Below, one piece after another: positions 25,712 through 35,742 of a DNA stretch of 64,000 bases. How positions within the stretch are numbered: the stretch's first letter is position 1; every line of letters begins with the position of its first letter. The translations under genes and the position numbers were made by a program. This DNA comes from UBA5951 sp009936885 (GTDB lineage: Bacteria > Pseudomonadota > Alphaproteobacteria > Puniceispirillales > Puniceispirillaceae), in the NCBI GenBank assembly GCA_937996625.1, contig CALKVA010000016.1:54618-118617 (forward strand). The letters run 5' to 3'. Under the pieces are notes generated by a model. The model did not search any database and was not told the DNA's origin. It saw only the letters and a program-made list of their open reading frames with translations.

Positions 25712-27121
25712 TTAGATATGAATAGCACCCGTTCCAATAGCAAGAGCTGCTTCTTTTACAGCTTCATTCATTGTTGGGTGACCATGACAGGTGCGTGCTA
25801 CATCCTCAGCAGATGAGCCAAATGACATTGCTACTGCAATTTCATGGATAATAGTTCCTGCCTCATGACCTATAATGTGAGCGCCTAATAATTTATCTGT
25901 TTTCTTATCAGCAAGTAATTTTACCATCCCATCTGTATGCCCAGTTGCTCTTGCGCGGCTATTTGCCAAAAACGGAAAAACACCCTTTGTATAGGAAATA
26001 CCTGCTTCTTTTAGCTGCTCTTCGGTCTGACCAATAGTTGCAACTTCTGGCGCTGTATACACAATTCCAGGCACAAGCGCAAAATCAACATGCCCTGCAT
26101 GTCCTGCCATAATTTCTACTGCGGCGACACCATCTTCCTCTGCCTTATGAGCAAGCATTGGACCCTCAATTACATCCCCGATAGCGTAGATGCCAGCTAT
26201 ATTCGTTTGAAAACTATGGTCTACTTTAATCTGACCTTTTTGGGTAAGCTCTACGCCCATTGTTTCAAGCCCAAGACCGTCAGTATGAGGCTTGCGCCCA
26301 ACAGCCACCAGCGCGATATTACAGGTAAGCTTACTTTCTTCTTCCGTTTTGCTATCTAGCAGGGTAAGGCTAACAGATGTTTTGGTTTTTGTTGCCTCTT
26401 TCACGCCCTTGCCTAGATGAAATTTAATCCCTTGTTTTTCAAGGATGGATTTAAACTTGGATGCAATTTCTGCATCCATACCTGGCAAGATTCGTGGCAG
26501 AAAATCAACAACTTCAACCTCTGCTCCTAGACGCGACCACACTGTGCCCATTTCGAGCCCAATATATCCAGCACCCACCACAACCAGCTTTTTTGGTAAT
26601 TTTGGAATATCCAATGCCCCTGTTGAAGAAACAATCTGCTTTTCATCAATTGGCAAAGAAGCAAGGCTTGTTGGCTCTGAGCCAGTGGCAATCAGAATTT
26701 TATCAGCCTTAAACGCGCCTTTATCCCGCCCTGTCATAATAGTAACCACGCCTTGTGATGATATTTGGGCAGAACCGACAAGATGGGTTATTTTATTCTT
26801 TGCAAAAAGCTGGCTAATACCTTTTGTAAGACCTGAAACAATTTCTGATTTATGTTCTAGCATCTTTTTAAGATCTAGTTTCACGTCACTCAAACCAATT
26901 CCTAGTGCCGCGAGATGATTTTGTTTTGCTTCTGCAAATTTCTCAGAAGCATTTAGCAACGCTTTTGAGGGAATGCATCCAACATTAAGACATGTCCCGC
27001 CAAGTGTCTCTCTCTTCTCAACGCATGCAACGCTCATCCCAAGCTGTGCTGCCCGTATCGCGGCAACATATCCCCCAGGTCCAGCACCAATAACAATCAG
27101 ATCGTATTTTTGCGCTGTCAT
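25712..27121 (-). CDS. lpdA: Dihydrolipoamide dehydrogenase (E3)
   Basis: 469 residues from the ATG at 27121, which has GGTAGGAAAA directly upstream; an in-frame GTG at 27139 has no such site. YDLIVIGAGPGGYVAAIRAA binds FAD, GGTCLNVGCIPSK carries the redox disulphide, VVVGAGYIGLEMGTVW binds NAD, and the C-terminal CHGHPTMNEAVKEAAL has the active-site His-Glu pair. It reoxidises lipoyl groups of SucB, which is encoded 60 bases upstream. Confidence 0.97.
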   Translation of the reverse strand: MTAQKYDLIVIGAGPGGYVAAIRAAQLGMSVACVEKRETLGGTCLNVGCIPSKALLNASEKFAEAKQNHLAALGIGLSDVKLDLKKMLEHKSEIVSGLTKGISQLFAKNKITHLVGSAQISSQGVVTIMTGRDKGAFKADKILIATGSEPTSLASLPIDEKQIVSSTGALDIPKLPKKLVVVGAGYIGLEMGTVWSRLGAEVEVVDFLPRILPGMDAEIASKFKSILEKQGIKFHLGKGVKEATKTKTSVSLTLLDSKTEEESKLTCNIALVAVGRKPHTDGLGLETMGVELTQKGQIKVDHSFQTNIAGIYAIGDVIEGPMLAHKAEEDGVAAVEIMAGHAGHVDFALVPGIVYTAPEVATIGQTEEQLKEAGISYTKGVFPFLANSRARATGHTDGMVKLLADKKTDKLLGAHIIGHEAGTIIHEIAVAMSFGSSAEDVARTCHGHPTMNEAVKEAALAIGTGAIHI

Positions 27122-27181
27122 TTTTCCTACCTTTTTCACATTCGTTAACTAATAAATTCACCAAAATGATTCAAGCGTAAA

Positions 27182-28402
27182 TTAGATATCCAGAAGCAAT
27201 CTTCTTGGATCTTCAATTGACTCTTTTACCCGCACCAAAAATGAAACAGCCTCTCTGCCATCAATAATACGATGATCATAAGATAGAGCTAAATACATCA
27301 TTGGACGAACAACAACCTCATCACTAACAGCGACCGGCCTTTTTTGAATTTTATGCATTCCCAGAATAGCGCTTTGCGGTGTATTTAAAATAGGCGTAGA
27401 CATCAAAGAGCCGTAAACACCCCCGTTTGAAATAGTAAAAGTGCCACCCGTCATATCCGATGGTCCAAGCCCCCCATCACGCGCCTTTAGCCCATAACTT
27501 GCAACCGTTGTTTCAATTTCTGCAATAGATAAATCTTGCGCCTCTTTTACTACTGGAACAACAAGCCCTTGCGGAGTGCCAACTGCTACACCAATATTAT
27601 AATAATCTTTATAAATAATATCATCACCATGGATTTCTGCGTTCACCGCTGGAAAATCCTGCAAACCTGCTATACAAGCTTTAACAAAGAAACCCATAAA
27701 TCCAAGTCTTGCATTATGATTCTTCTCAAAACTATCTTTATATTCTGAACGAAGTGCCATAACAGCAGTCATATCTACTTCGTTAAACGTTGTGAGCATG
27801 GCTGCTGTGTTTTGCGCCTCTTTCAGACGTTGTGCAATAACACGGCGCAAACGAGACATTGGAACACGCTCTTCACGCGGCTTGTCAGCTCTTGGTACAA
27901 CAGGTGCTGGCGCTTTTGGCGCTGGGACAGGATTACTAACAGCAGGAGGCGTTGACTGATTTTTTTCCAAAAATTCTAACACATCCCCCTTAGTTAATCT
28001 GCCATCTTTTCCCGACGCTGATATCGCATTTGCGTCTAAATTATTCTCCTCTATCAACCTGCGTACAGCTGGGGATAGATTATGCACCTGTGGTTTTTGT
28101 AACGGTTGTATGTTCGCTTCTGGCTTACTGGCAGCAGCGGGTTTTTCAGTTGGCGCAGCAACGCCGCCTTCTTGCAATAGTGCTAACACAGCATTAACCT
28201 CAACTGTATCGCCTTCTTGTGCTATAATATCGGTTAGCACTCCTGCGTGTGGTGCTGGAACTTCAAGAGATACCTTATCTGTTTCAAGCTCCACAATCGG
28301 CTCATCAGCACTTACCGCATCGCCTGCATTTTTCATCCACTTAGCGACTGTTGCTTCAACAACGGATTCACCTAAAACGGGAACTTTAATTTCAATTGAC
28401 AT
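27182..28402 (-). CDS. sucB: 2-oxoglutarate dehydrogenase E2 (dihydrolipoyl succinyltransferase)
   Basis: 406 residues. One N-terminal lipoyl domain (lysine in ELETDKVSLEVPA, about residue 43), an Ala/Pro-rich linker, the E3-binding domain (LSPAVRRLIEENNLDANAI, about 110-145), a second linker rich in PAPKAPAPVV, and the catalytic domain ending in LSYDHRIIDGREAVSFL with the active-site His. It transfers succinyl groups to CoA. Lies between sucA (38 bases upstream) and lpdA. Confidence 0.97.
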   Translation of the reverse strand: MSIEIKVPVLGESVVEATVAKWMKNAGDAVSADEPIVELETDKVSLEVPAPHAGVLTDIIAQEGDTVEVNAVLALLQEGGVAAPTEKPAAASKPEANIQPLQKPQVHNLSPAVRRLIEENNLDANAISASGKDGRLTKGDVLEFLEKNQSTPPAVSNPVPAPKAPAPVVPRADKPREERVPMSRLRRVIAQRLKEAQNTAAMLTTFNEVDMTAVMALRSEYKDSFEKNHNARLGFMGFFVKACIAGLQDFPAVNAEIHGDDIIYKDYYNIGVAVGTPQGLVVPVVKEAQDLSIAEIETTVASYGLKARDGGLGPSDMTGGTFTISNGGVYGSLMSTPILNTPQSAILGMHKIQKRPVAVSDEVVVRPMMYLALSYDHRIIDGREAVSFLVRVKESIEDPRRLLLDI

Positions 28403-28440
28403 TCAATAATATCTCCTTCGATAAGCGCTAGAGTTTAAGG

Positions 28441-31317
28441 TTATTGAGCGGCTACACTCGTCTCAGATAGTGATAATGATTTTTGTACAAGCCGTTTTTG
28501 CTCTTTTGCGTGACGTGCAGCAGAGCCTGTTGCAGGAGAAGCTGCCGCATCCCGGCCACTATAAATAGGTCTGTCAGTATTCAGTCCTGCCTGTTGCATC
28601 GCTCCTTCAATATAGTCACGAACAAATGTCCAGCCACCCATATTTTGCGGCTCTTCTTGACACCAGACGACATCTGAATTTGGAGTCATTTTTAATATCT
28701 CGGTCAGCTTTTTCTGTGGGAAGGGATAAAGCTGCTCAATGCGTACGATTTTTGCATCAAATTGTTCTTCTGCGTTACGCATATCTTCTATATCATAATA
28801 GACTTTTCCAGAACATAAAATAACCCGTTTAACACTCTTATCATTAACCTTTGGATTTGGGTCTCTCAAGATTCTATGAAAACTGGTGCCTGGTCCAAAA
28901 TCTGCAAGTTCTGAGACACATGATTTATGTCGAAGTAGCGATTTTGGTGTCATAACAATCAAAGGCTTGCGAAAATCACGACACACCTGACGTCTTAAAA
29001 CATGAAAATAATTAGCAGGGGTCGTGCAATTTACAACTTGCATATTATCTTCTGCGCACAATTGCAAATAACGCTCTAATCTTGCAGATGAGTGCTCAGG
29101 TCCCTGACCTTCATAGCCATGTGGTAACAATAATACCAAACCGTTCATCCGAAGCCATTTTGATTCACCTGAACTAATAAACTGGTCAATGACAACCTGC
29201 GCACCGTTTGCAAAATCACCAAACTGTGCCTCCCACATAACAAGCGCATTTGGCTCTGCTTGTGCAAAGCCATATTCAAATCCCATTACCGATGCTTCAG
29301 ATAGCGGAGAATCTATCACCTCAAATTTTGCTTGTTCCGCACTTAAATTAGCAAGTGGGACATATCGCTCTTCTGAGCGCTGATCAACAAATACGGCATG
29401 ACGCTGACTAAATGTTCCTCTGCAGCTATCCTGTCCAGATAGCCGAACAACAAACCCGTCTAATACAGCTGATCCAAACGCCAAATGTTCTGCGGTGGCC
29501 CAGTCTAGATTTTTGCCTGTTTTGATGGCTTGCGCCCTTGTGTTTAAGACACGCTGTAATTTGCTGTGAACCTGAAATTCTGGCGGGACTGTTGTAATCA
29601 CATCGCCAATTTTGTTCAAGGTATCTATCGGAACAGCTGTATCGCCGCGCCTATCATCTCCATAGGCAACCGTCATTCCAGACCATTGGCCTTCTAGCCA
29701 ATCTGCCTTGTTCGGCTTATAGGCACTGCCTGCCTCAAACTCTTCCTCAAGATAAGTGTTATGCTTATCTAGAATCGCTTGTGCACGGCTATCATCTAAA
29801 ACGCCATTTTCCAACAACCTGTTTAAATAAATCTCGCGTGTAGATGGCTGTTGGTTAATTTGTTTATACATTAATGGCTGTGTAAATGACGGCTCATCGC
29901 CTTCATTGTGTCCAAATCTGCGGTAACAAATTATATCAAGAACAACATCCACGCCGAATGTTTGCCTGAATTCGGTTGCAATTCTACTTGCGTGAACAAC
30001 AGCTTCGGGATCATCCCCATTTACATGGAAAATCGGGGACATCACCATTTTTGCAACATCTGTTGGATAAGGAGAGGAGCGCGAATAAGAAGGGCTTGTG
30101 GTAAAGCCTATCTGATTATTTACGACGATATGAATGGTACCGCCTGTGCGATATCCGCGAAGGGCTGAGAAAGCAAATGTTTCAGCAACCACCCCTTGGC
30201 CCGCAAAAGCTGCGTCGCCGTGAAGTATTATGCCCACGACTTCCCGATAATCTTGCGACGGACGCTGTGCCTGTTTTGCGCGAACTCTTCCAATTACAAC
30301 CGGATCGACAATCTCTAGGTGAGAGGGGTTAGGCGCCAAACTTAAATGTATTTCATCTTCATCAAAATGCCTATCCGCTGAAGAGCCCATATGATATTTC
30401 ACATCACCTGAGCCGCCAGCTTCTTCTGGATTAGCTGGATTGCCAAGAAATTCGGATATAATGGCTCTAAATGGTTTATCAAGAACGTTATGAAGCACGT
30501 TTAAACGCCCTCTATGGGCCATGCCTATTACCACTTCTTTCAAGCCCATTTGCCCGCCACGCTTGAAAATCTGCTCAAGCGCTGGCACCAGTGCCTCGCC
30601 CCCATCTAGTCCAAAGCGCTTTGTTCCGATATATTTTTTATGCAAGAAGCGCTCAAAATTTTCAGCCGCCAGCAATTTCTCATAAATTGCTACTTTACCA
30701 CGCTCCGTGAATTCGGTTCGATTTCCGATAGCCTCAATACGCTCTTGAATCCATGCTTTTTGAGCGGGATCCTGAATATGCATAAATTCAACCCCAATTG
30801 TTCCACAATAAGTTGCTTTCAATATTTCTAATATTTCGTTGAGACTTGCAATCTCCAAGCCAAGAACATAATTAATGAAAATGGGTCTGTCGTAATCTTC
30901 AAGCGTAAATCCGTATGTCTCTGGATCAAGTTCAGGGTGTATTTCCTTATCTTGTAGATTAAGAGGATCTAAATTCGCTATCAGGTGGCCTCTTATTCTA
31001 TAGGCCCTGATAAGCATAATTGCCCTCAAGGAATCAAGCGTTGCAGAACGCACGTCACCAGCAAGCAAGTCACGGTTTCCAGCAATTCCTTTTGCTACCG
31101 CTTTGATAGATTCATCAGGGTCATTTGCGCCAATAACTTTACTTTTTGGCTTACCCCAAGAAGGTGACGCCTCCTCTAACTCACCAACTGCAAGACTATC
31201 AAGATCAGCAAACAAGGTCGACCAATCCGTATCTACCGAATTTGGGTATTGCTTCCAGCGTTGATACATTTCGGCGACAAAAGTTGCGTTTGTTCCTGTA
31301 AGAAAGCTGTTATCCAT
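28441..31317 (-). CDS. sucA: 2-oxoglutarate dehydrogenase E1
   Basis: 958 residues, full length. The N terminus MDNSFLTGTNATFVAEMYQ is the family opening that docks on E2; VVIGMAHRGRLNVL, GDAAFAGQGVVAETF (thiamine diphosphate site with following NNQIGFTTSP) and HNEGDEPSFTQPLMY follow. It decarboxylates 2-oxoglutarate and passes succinyl to SucB. GGAG stands eight bases before the start. A 140-base gap separates it from sucD, so it may have its own promoter. Confidence 0.97.
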   Translation of the reverse strand: MDNSFLTGTNATFVAEMYQRWKQYPNSVDTDWSTLFADLDSLAVGELEEASPSWGKPKSKVIGANDPDESIKAVAKGIAGNRDLLAGDVRSATLDSLRAIMLIRAYRIRGHLIANLDPLNLQDKEIHPELDPETYGFTLEDYDRPIFINYVLGLEIASLNEILEILKATYCGTIGVEFMHIQDPAQKAWIQERIEAIGNRTEFTERGKVAIYEKLLAAENFERFLHKKYIGTKRFGLDGGEALVPALEQIFKRGGQMGLKEVVIGMAHRGRLNVLHNVLDKPFRAIISEFLGNPANPEEAGGSGDVKYHMGSSADRHFDEDEIHLSLAPNPSHLEIVDPVVIGRVRAKQAQRPSQDYREVVGIILHGDAAFAGQGVVAETFAFSALRGYRTGGTIHIVVNNQIGFTTSPSYSRSSPYPTDVAKMVMSPIFHVNGDDPEAVVHASRIATEFRQTFGVDVVLDIICYRRFGHNEGDEPSFTQPLMYKQINQQPSTREIYLNRLLENGVLDDSRAQAILDKHNTYLEEEFEAGSAYKPNKADWLEGQWSGMTVAYGDDRRGDTAVPIDTLNKIGDVITTVPPEFQVHSKLQRVLNTRAQAIKTGKNLDWATAEHLAFGSAVLDGFVVRLSGQDSCRGTFSQRHAVFVDQRSEERYVPLANLSAEQAKFEVIDSPLSEASVMGFEYGFAQAEPNALVMWEAQFGDFANGAQVVIDQFISSGESKWLRMNGLVLLLPHGYEGQGPEHSSARLERYLQLCAEDNMQVVNCTTPANYFHVLRRQVCRDFRKPLIVMTPKSLLRHKSCVSELADFGPGTSFHRILRDPNPKVNDKSVKRVILCSGKVYYDIEDMRNAEEQFDAKIVRIEQLYPFPQKKLTEILKMTPNSDVVWCQEEPQNMGGWTFVRDYIEGAMQQAGLNTDRPIYSGRDAAASPATGSAARHAKEQKRLVQKSLSLSETSVAAQ

Positions 31318-31350
31318 ATTACGCTCCGACTCAAAAATAGCGCTTACTTA

Positions 31351-31377
31351 GTTATAATGAATGCAACTATATCACAA
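31351..31377 (-). promoter_or_regulatory. Candidate promoter for sucAB-lpdA
   Basis: On the minus strand TTGTGA (31377-31372) is followed after 15 bases by TATAAC (31356-31351), 34 bases before the sucA start. The -10 matches five of six consensus bases but the spacing is short, so this is only a candidate. The 140-base sucD-sucA gap is the longest within the TCA block, which makes an internal promoter reasonable. Confidence 0.3.
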
Positions 31378-31457
31378 AACATAATGCTAAGCTTTTTCTT
31401 AAGCGCCAGACTTCTCCCCAATCCTTCATTCTATCATATTATCGATAAAACAAAAAA

Positions 31458-32339
31458 CTACTTAAATTTTGCCATCGCCTGACTTACAGCCTCTCCCAAA
31501 CCTGATGGGGAGGCAGCCATGCTATACCCAGCGGCTTCCATAGCCTTAATTTTATCTGATGCGGCGCCACTTCCGCCTGCAACAATTGCCCCTGCATGTC
31601 CCATTCTTCTGCCAGGAGGCGCGGTCTGACCTGCAATAAATCCTGCAATTGGTTTCTTGTTCGGATAGGCTGCATAAAATGCCGCACCTTTCTCTTCTGC
31701 ATCACCGCCAATTTCACCAATCATTAAAATCGCCTCTGTTTGATCATCTTCCAGAAACAACGATAATGCTTCTACAAAATTCGTACCATTTACAGGGTCG
31801 CCGCCAATACCGATACAGGTGGATTGTCCAAGCCCGATTGCACTAGTTTGCGCAACCGCTTCATAGGTAAGCGTGCCAGAACGAGAAACAATACCCACCT
31901 TGCCTGGCTTATGAATATGACCTGGCATAATGCCTATCTTACATTCCCCGGGCGTTATAACGCCTGGACAATTAGGACCAATTAATCTGCTGCCACTGCC
32001 GTTAAGAGCTGCCTTGACCGCAACCATATCCATAATGGGAATACCTTCTGTAATACATATGATAAGTTCAATTTCTGCATCAATTGCTTCTAGAATTGAA
32101 TCAGCTGCAAAAGGTGGTGGCACGTAAATCACCGATGCATTTGCACCTGTCTGTGCCACTGCTTCTGCTACTGTATCAAACACAGGAAGGTCAAGATGCA
32201 TCTGACCCCCTTTTCCTGGAGTAACACCACCAACCATTTTTGTTCCATACGCTATTGCCTGCTCAGAATGAAAGGTGCCTTGTGATCCGGTAAACCCCTG
32301 ACAAATCACACGAGTATCGCGATTAATAAGTACTGACAT
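31458..32339 (-). CDS. sucD: Succinyl-CoA synthetase alpha subunit
   Basis: 293 residues. MSVLINRDTRVICQGFTGSQG opens the CoA-binding domain, ITEGIPIMDM and GPNCPGVITP follow, and the phosphorylated histidine lies in GRRMGHAGAIVAGGSG. With SucC it makes ATP or GTP from succinyl-CoA. It begins directly after the sucC stop (3-base gap). Confidence 0.97.
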   Translation of the reverse strand: MSVLINRDTRVICQGFTGSQGTFHSEQAIAYGTKMVGGVTPGKGGQMHLDLPVFDTVAEAVAQTGANASVIYVPPPFAADSILEAIDAEIELIICITEGIPIMDMVAVKAALNGSGSRLIGPNCPGVITPGECKIGIMPGHIHKPGKVGIVSRSGTLTYEAVAQTSAIGLGQSTCIGIGGDPVNGTNFVEALSLFLEDDQTEAILMIGEIGGDAEEKGAAFYAAYPNKKPIAGFIAGQTAPPGRRMGHAGAIVAGGSGAASDKIKAMEAAGYSMAASPSGLGEAVSQAMAKFK

Positions 32340-32342
32340 CGA

Positions 32343-33509
32343 CTAGTTTCCTTTCACAGCAGCAACAATTTTGCTTGCAGCATCAGCTAAATTATCTGCT
32401 GGAATAATAGCCAGCCCCGAAGATGATAGAATTTCTTTTCCTGCCTCTACATTTGTGCCTTCAAGTCTAACAACCAGTGGCTTTTCAAGTCCAAGTGCGC
32501 GGGCTGCTTCTACCACCCCTGTTGCGATTACATCACATCTCATGATACCGCCAAAAATATTCACTAAAATACCTTCAACATTACTATCTGATAAAATGAT
32601 TTTAAAAGCTTCCGTTACGCGCTCTGCTGTAGCACTACCGCCTACATCCAAAAAGTTGGCTGGCGATCCGCCTTCCAGCTGAATAATATCCATAGTCGCC
32701 ATCGCAAGACCAGCGCCGTTAACCATGCATCCGATGTTTCCATCTAGCTTAATGTAGTTTAAGTCATATTCTGATGCTTTAACTTCAGCTGGATCTTCTT
32801 CTGATAAATCTCTTAGCGCTAATATCTCCTTATGCCTGAACAGCGCATTATCATCAAATCCCATCTTTGCATCAAGCGCAATAAGATCGCCGTCAGCATT
32901 AACAACAAGAGGATTAATCTCAAGTAAACTTGCATCATTTGAACAAAAAGCAGTGTACAAACCATTTAAAAATGGGGTTGCTTGTTTTGCTGCTGCGCCT
33001 GTTAAGCCCAATGCTTTTATTACCCTTCGTATGTGATGTGGCTTAATAGCTGTTGATGGCTTAATCGATAGTGCCAGTATCTTTTCTGGCGTTTCTGCGG
33101 CTACCGCCTCTATATCCATTCCGCCTTCCGTCGAACAAATTATGCTAACTTGCGAGGTAGCTCTATCAATTAACATTGAGAGATATAATTCGCGCTCAAT
33201 CTGGCACCCTTCTTCAATATATAGACGTTGTACTTGTTTTCCTGCTGGACCTGTTTGGTGTGTTACCAAAGTTTTACCAAGCATAACTTGAGATTCGCTT
33301 CGAACAGCCTCGATTGAAGTAACTACTTTCACTCCACCTGCTTTGCCTCTGCCACCTGCATGTATTTGGGCTTTCACAACTTTAACATCACCCTCTAACT
33401 TACCAGCTGCTGAAACAGCTTCATCAACCGTAAAGGCAGGGTAGCCGTTTGGCACTTTCACACCATATTGTGCCAAAAGTGCCTTGGCTTGATGTTCATG
33501 AATATTCAT
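32343..33509 (-). CDS. sucC: Succinyl-CoA synthetase beta subunit
   Basis: 388 residues, an ATP-grasp protein. MNIHEHQAKALLAQYGVKVP opens it, KAQIHAGGRGKAGGVK binds nucleotide, LEINPLVV and ALDAKMGFDDNALFR hold the metal site, and NIFGGIMRCDVIA contacts the alpha subunit. It lies between mdh (37 bases) and sucD. Confidence 0.97.
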   Translation of the reverse strand: MNIHEHQAKALLAQYGVKVPNGYPAFTVDEAVSAAGKLEGDVKVVKAQIHAGGRGKAGGVKVVTSIEAVRSESQVMLGKTLVTHQTGPAGKQVQRLYIEEGCQIERELYLSMLIDRATSQVSIICSTEGGMDIEAVAAETPEKILALSIKPSTAIKPHHIRRVIKALGLTGAAAKQATPFLNGLYTAFCSNDASLLEINPLVVNADGDLIALDAKMGFDDNALFRHKEILALRDLSEEDPAEVKASEYDLNYIKLDGNIGCMVNGAGLAMATMDIIQLEGGSPANFLDVGGSATAERVTEAFKIILSDSNVEGILVNIFGGIMRCDVIATGVVEAARALGLEKPLVVRLEGTNVEAGKEILSSSGLAIIPADNLADAASKIVAAVKGN

Positions 33510-33546
33510 TTTTTTTCCCCAGTTTTTTAATTCGACAGATTAGGCA

Positions 33547-34497
33547 TTAGATAACACGTTTAACGATGTCATTTAGCGTTTTTACGGCAGCAACAGAATT
33601 ATCAAACATTATCTGCTCTTCGTCATTTAGCTTAATTTCAACAATGCGTTCTACCCCATTTTCGCCTATAATAACGGGTACGCCCACATACATTCCATCA
33701 AGGCCATATTGACCGTCAACATAGGCAGCACAAGGAAGTAATCTTTTCTGATCTTTCAAATAGGCCACCGCCATCTCAATAGCAGAAGAGGCAGGCGCGT
33801 AGAACGCAGAACCCGTTTTGAGCAATCCAACGATTTCTGCGCCACCATCCCGTGTTCGCTGAACAATTTTCTCAATCCTCTCAGCTGTAGACCAGCCCAT
33901 ATCTATCAAATCTGGTACTGGGATTCCTGCTACTGCAGAATATCGAGTAAGAGGTACCATCGTATCGCCATGCCCGCCTAATACAAATGCGGTAACATCC
34001 TTAACAGAGACATTAAATTCTTCAGCTAGGAAATATCTAAACCGCGCTGAATCCAGAATTCCAGCCATTCCAACTACACGGTTAACAGGAATGCCAGATG
34101 CTTTTTGTAGAACCCCTACCATTGCATCAAGAGGGTTGGTAATACAAATAACAAATGCTTCTGGACAATTAGCCTTTATGCCCTCACCAACAGTCGTCAT
34201 AACCTTGCTGTTAATGCCAACTAAATCATCTCTGCTCATGCCTGGTTTGCGGGCCACACCAGCTGTGACAATCACCACATCTGAGCCTGCCAAATCAGCA
34301 TAATCATTTGCCCCAGATATCTTACAATCAAACCCTTCAACAGGGCTAGATTCAGCTAGATCTAATGCTTTTCCCTGCGGGATACCTTCTGCAATATCAA
34401 AAAGAACAACATCCCCTAATTCTTTTATACCAGCCAGATGAGCTAGTGTGCCGCCGATATTACCAGAACCTATTAATGCTATTTTATTGCGTGCCAT
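33547..34497 (-). CDS. mdh: Malate dehydrogenase
   Basis: 316 residues from the ATG at 34497, preceded by GAGG six bases away; the in-frame ATG at 34509 overlaps this binding site and is less likely. NKIALIGSGNIGGTLAHLA binds NAD, GVARKPGMSRDDLVGIN is the mobile substrate loop with arginines, ITNPLDAM follows, and the catalytic His is in GGHGDTMVPL. It belongs to the LDH-like MDH group usual in alphaproteobacteria. It oxidises malate to oxaloacetate. Confidence 0.97.
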   Translation of the reverse strand: MARNKIALIGSGNIGGTLAHLAGIKELGDVVLFDIAEGIPQGKALDLAESSPVEGFDCKISGANDYADLAGSDVVIVTAGVARKPGMSRDDLVGINSKVMTTVGEGIKANCPEAFVICITNPLDAMVGVLQKASGIPVNRVVGMAGILDSARFRYFLAEEFNVSVKDVTAFVLGGHGDTMVPLTRYSAVAGIPVPDLIDMGWSTAERIEKIVQRTRDGGAEIVGLLKTGSAFYAPASSAIEMAVAYLKDQKRLLPCAAYVDGQYGLDGMYVGVPVIIGENGVERIVEIKLNDEEQIMFDNSVAAVKTLNDIVKRVI

Positions 34498-34620
34498 TAT
34501 AATCCTCATATATTGGTGTTAAGGAACTTACGTCGAAACATAGGTTTAATCAATTTAATCAGAACAATTTATCTATGCGCATTGGTAACTAATCCAACAA
34601 AACAAAACAAGCCAAAACGT

Positions 34621-35712
34621 TCAAAATCCCTCATCTTGCGATGGTAAATGATACCGTGACATTTGGATTAATCGAGATAGCGTTCTACTGAACTCGAACT
34701 GCCAATCTTCACCAGTATATATCTCCTCTCTGGCAACTGCGGCGCCTATAATCAGAAAGCGCCCCCTATCATAAAGCGCATCCACAAGCCACATGAAGCG
34801 TCGGGCAGCGTCTCTTTGGTCGTCTCCTAATACAGGCACATCTTGCATAAGCAAGCCTTTAAATCTATCCGCGATTATTAAAAAGTCACCTGCTGCAAGT
34901 GCGGTGCGACATAATTCATCAAACTGGACAAGCGCTATATCAGCACCTGCCTGTTTGAATATTATCTCTCTGCCAGAACTTATTATTATATCTTGCTGGG
35001 GGGGGAGTTCTTGCAATAATCGACTGAATAACCCAGAAATTTGTCTTTCCGCATTTTCATCGTATGGAAAGATCCAGCCATCAATCCCAGCTAATATTTG
35101 TTTGCGAAAATCATCCCCAGACTGAATATGAATAAGTTTAACACTCGCTTTAAGCTGATTCATAAAAGGCAGAAATCTATCTCTGTGCAGTCCATTTTCG
35201 TACAAGCCGTCTGGCTGCCTATTTGAAGTTGCAACCAACACCATTCCGCGTTGCCATAGAGACGCAAATAAGCGGCTAATAATCATAGCGTCAGCAATAT
35301 CGCGAACTTCCATTTCATCAAAACAAACAAGCTTGCCATTTTGAATAATCTGTCTGGCGGCCGTCTCAATCGGGTTTGCCGCATTTGCTTTGCGTGCCTG
35401 ATTAATAAGAGAGTGCGCTTGTGCCATAAAATCATGAAAATGCAGGCGCTGCTTATCACCGTCAGGACAAGCAGAAAAAAACAAATCCATCAGCATTGTT
35501 TTTCCGCGCCCCACCCCGCCAAACAGGTAAATGCCTTTCAGAGCTGAGGGTGAGACCCAGAACTGCCATGATTTTTTTGTGTTTCTTAACAGAGAAGAGT
35601 ATAACGTATCTAGCTCTTTAATAGCGAGTGCTTGGCCCTCATCTGCCGTTAACTTTCCAGATGACAACAGCTTGTTGTATTTTTGTTGCGGTGTTTCTTT
35701 AGCGTCTGACAC
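34621..35712 (-). CDS. zapE: AFG1/ZapE-like ATPase
   Basis: 363 residues. Walker A is YLFGGVGRGKTMLMDLFF near residue 64, Walker B KLVCFDEMEVRDIADAMI near 132, and ATSNRQPDGLYENGLHRDRFLPF contains sensor residues. The family is an AAA+ ATPase tied to cell division in E. coli and to respiratory-complex quality control in mitochondria. Its location between sdhB and mdh is conserved in alphaproteobacteria, which may reflect the respiratory role. Confidence 0.92.
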   Translation of the reverse strand: MSDAKETPQQKYNKLLSSGKLTADEGQALAIKELDTLYSSLLRNTKKSWQFWVSPSALKGIYLFGGVGRGKTMLMDLFFSACPDGDKQRLHFHDFMAQAHSLINQARKANAANPIETAARQIIQNGKLVCFDEMEVRDIADAMIISRLFASLWQRGMVLVATSNRQPDGLYENGLHRDRFLPFMNQLKASVKLIHIQSGDDFRKQILAGIDGWIFPYDENAERQISGLFSRLLQELPPQQDIIISSGREIIFKQAGADIALVQFDELCRTALAAGDFLIIADRFKGLLMQDVPVLGDDQRDAARRFMWLVDALYDRGRFLIIGAAVAREEIYTGEDWQFEFSRTLSRLIQMSRYHLPSQDEGF

Positions 35713-35742
35713 AGGCTTTTCTACCTGACCAAAAAGTAGTGA

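Noticed and set aside
31249..31482. Plus-strand 77-residue frame in the sucA-sucD gap
   Set aside because: Its two ends are antisense to sucA and sucD, composition is that of AT-rich intergenic DNA, and there is no ribosome binding site.
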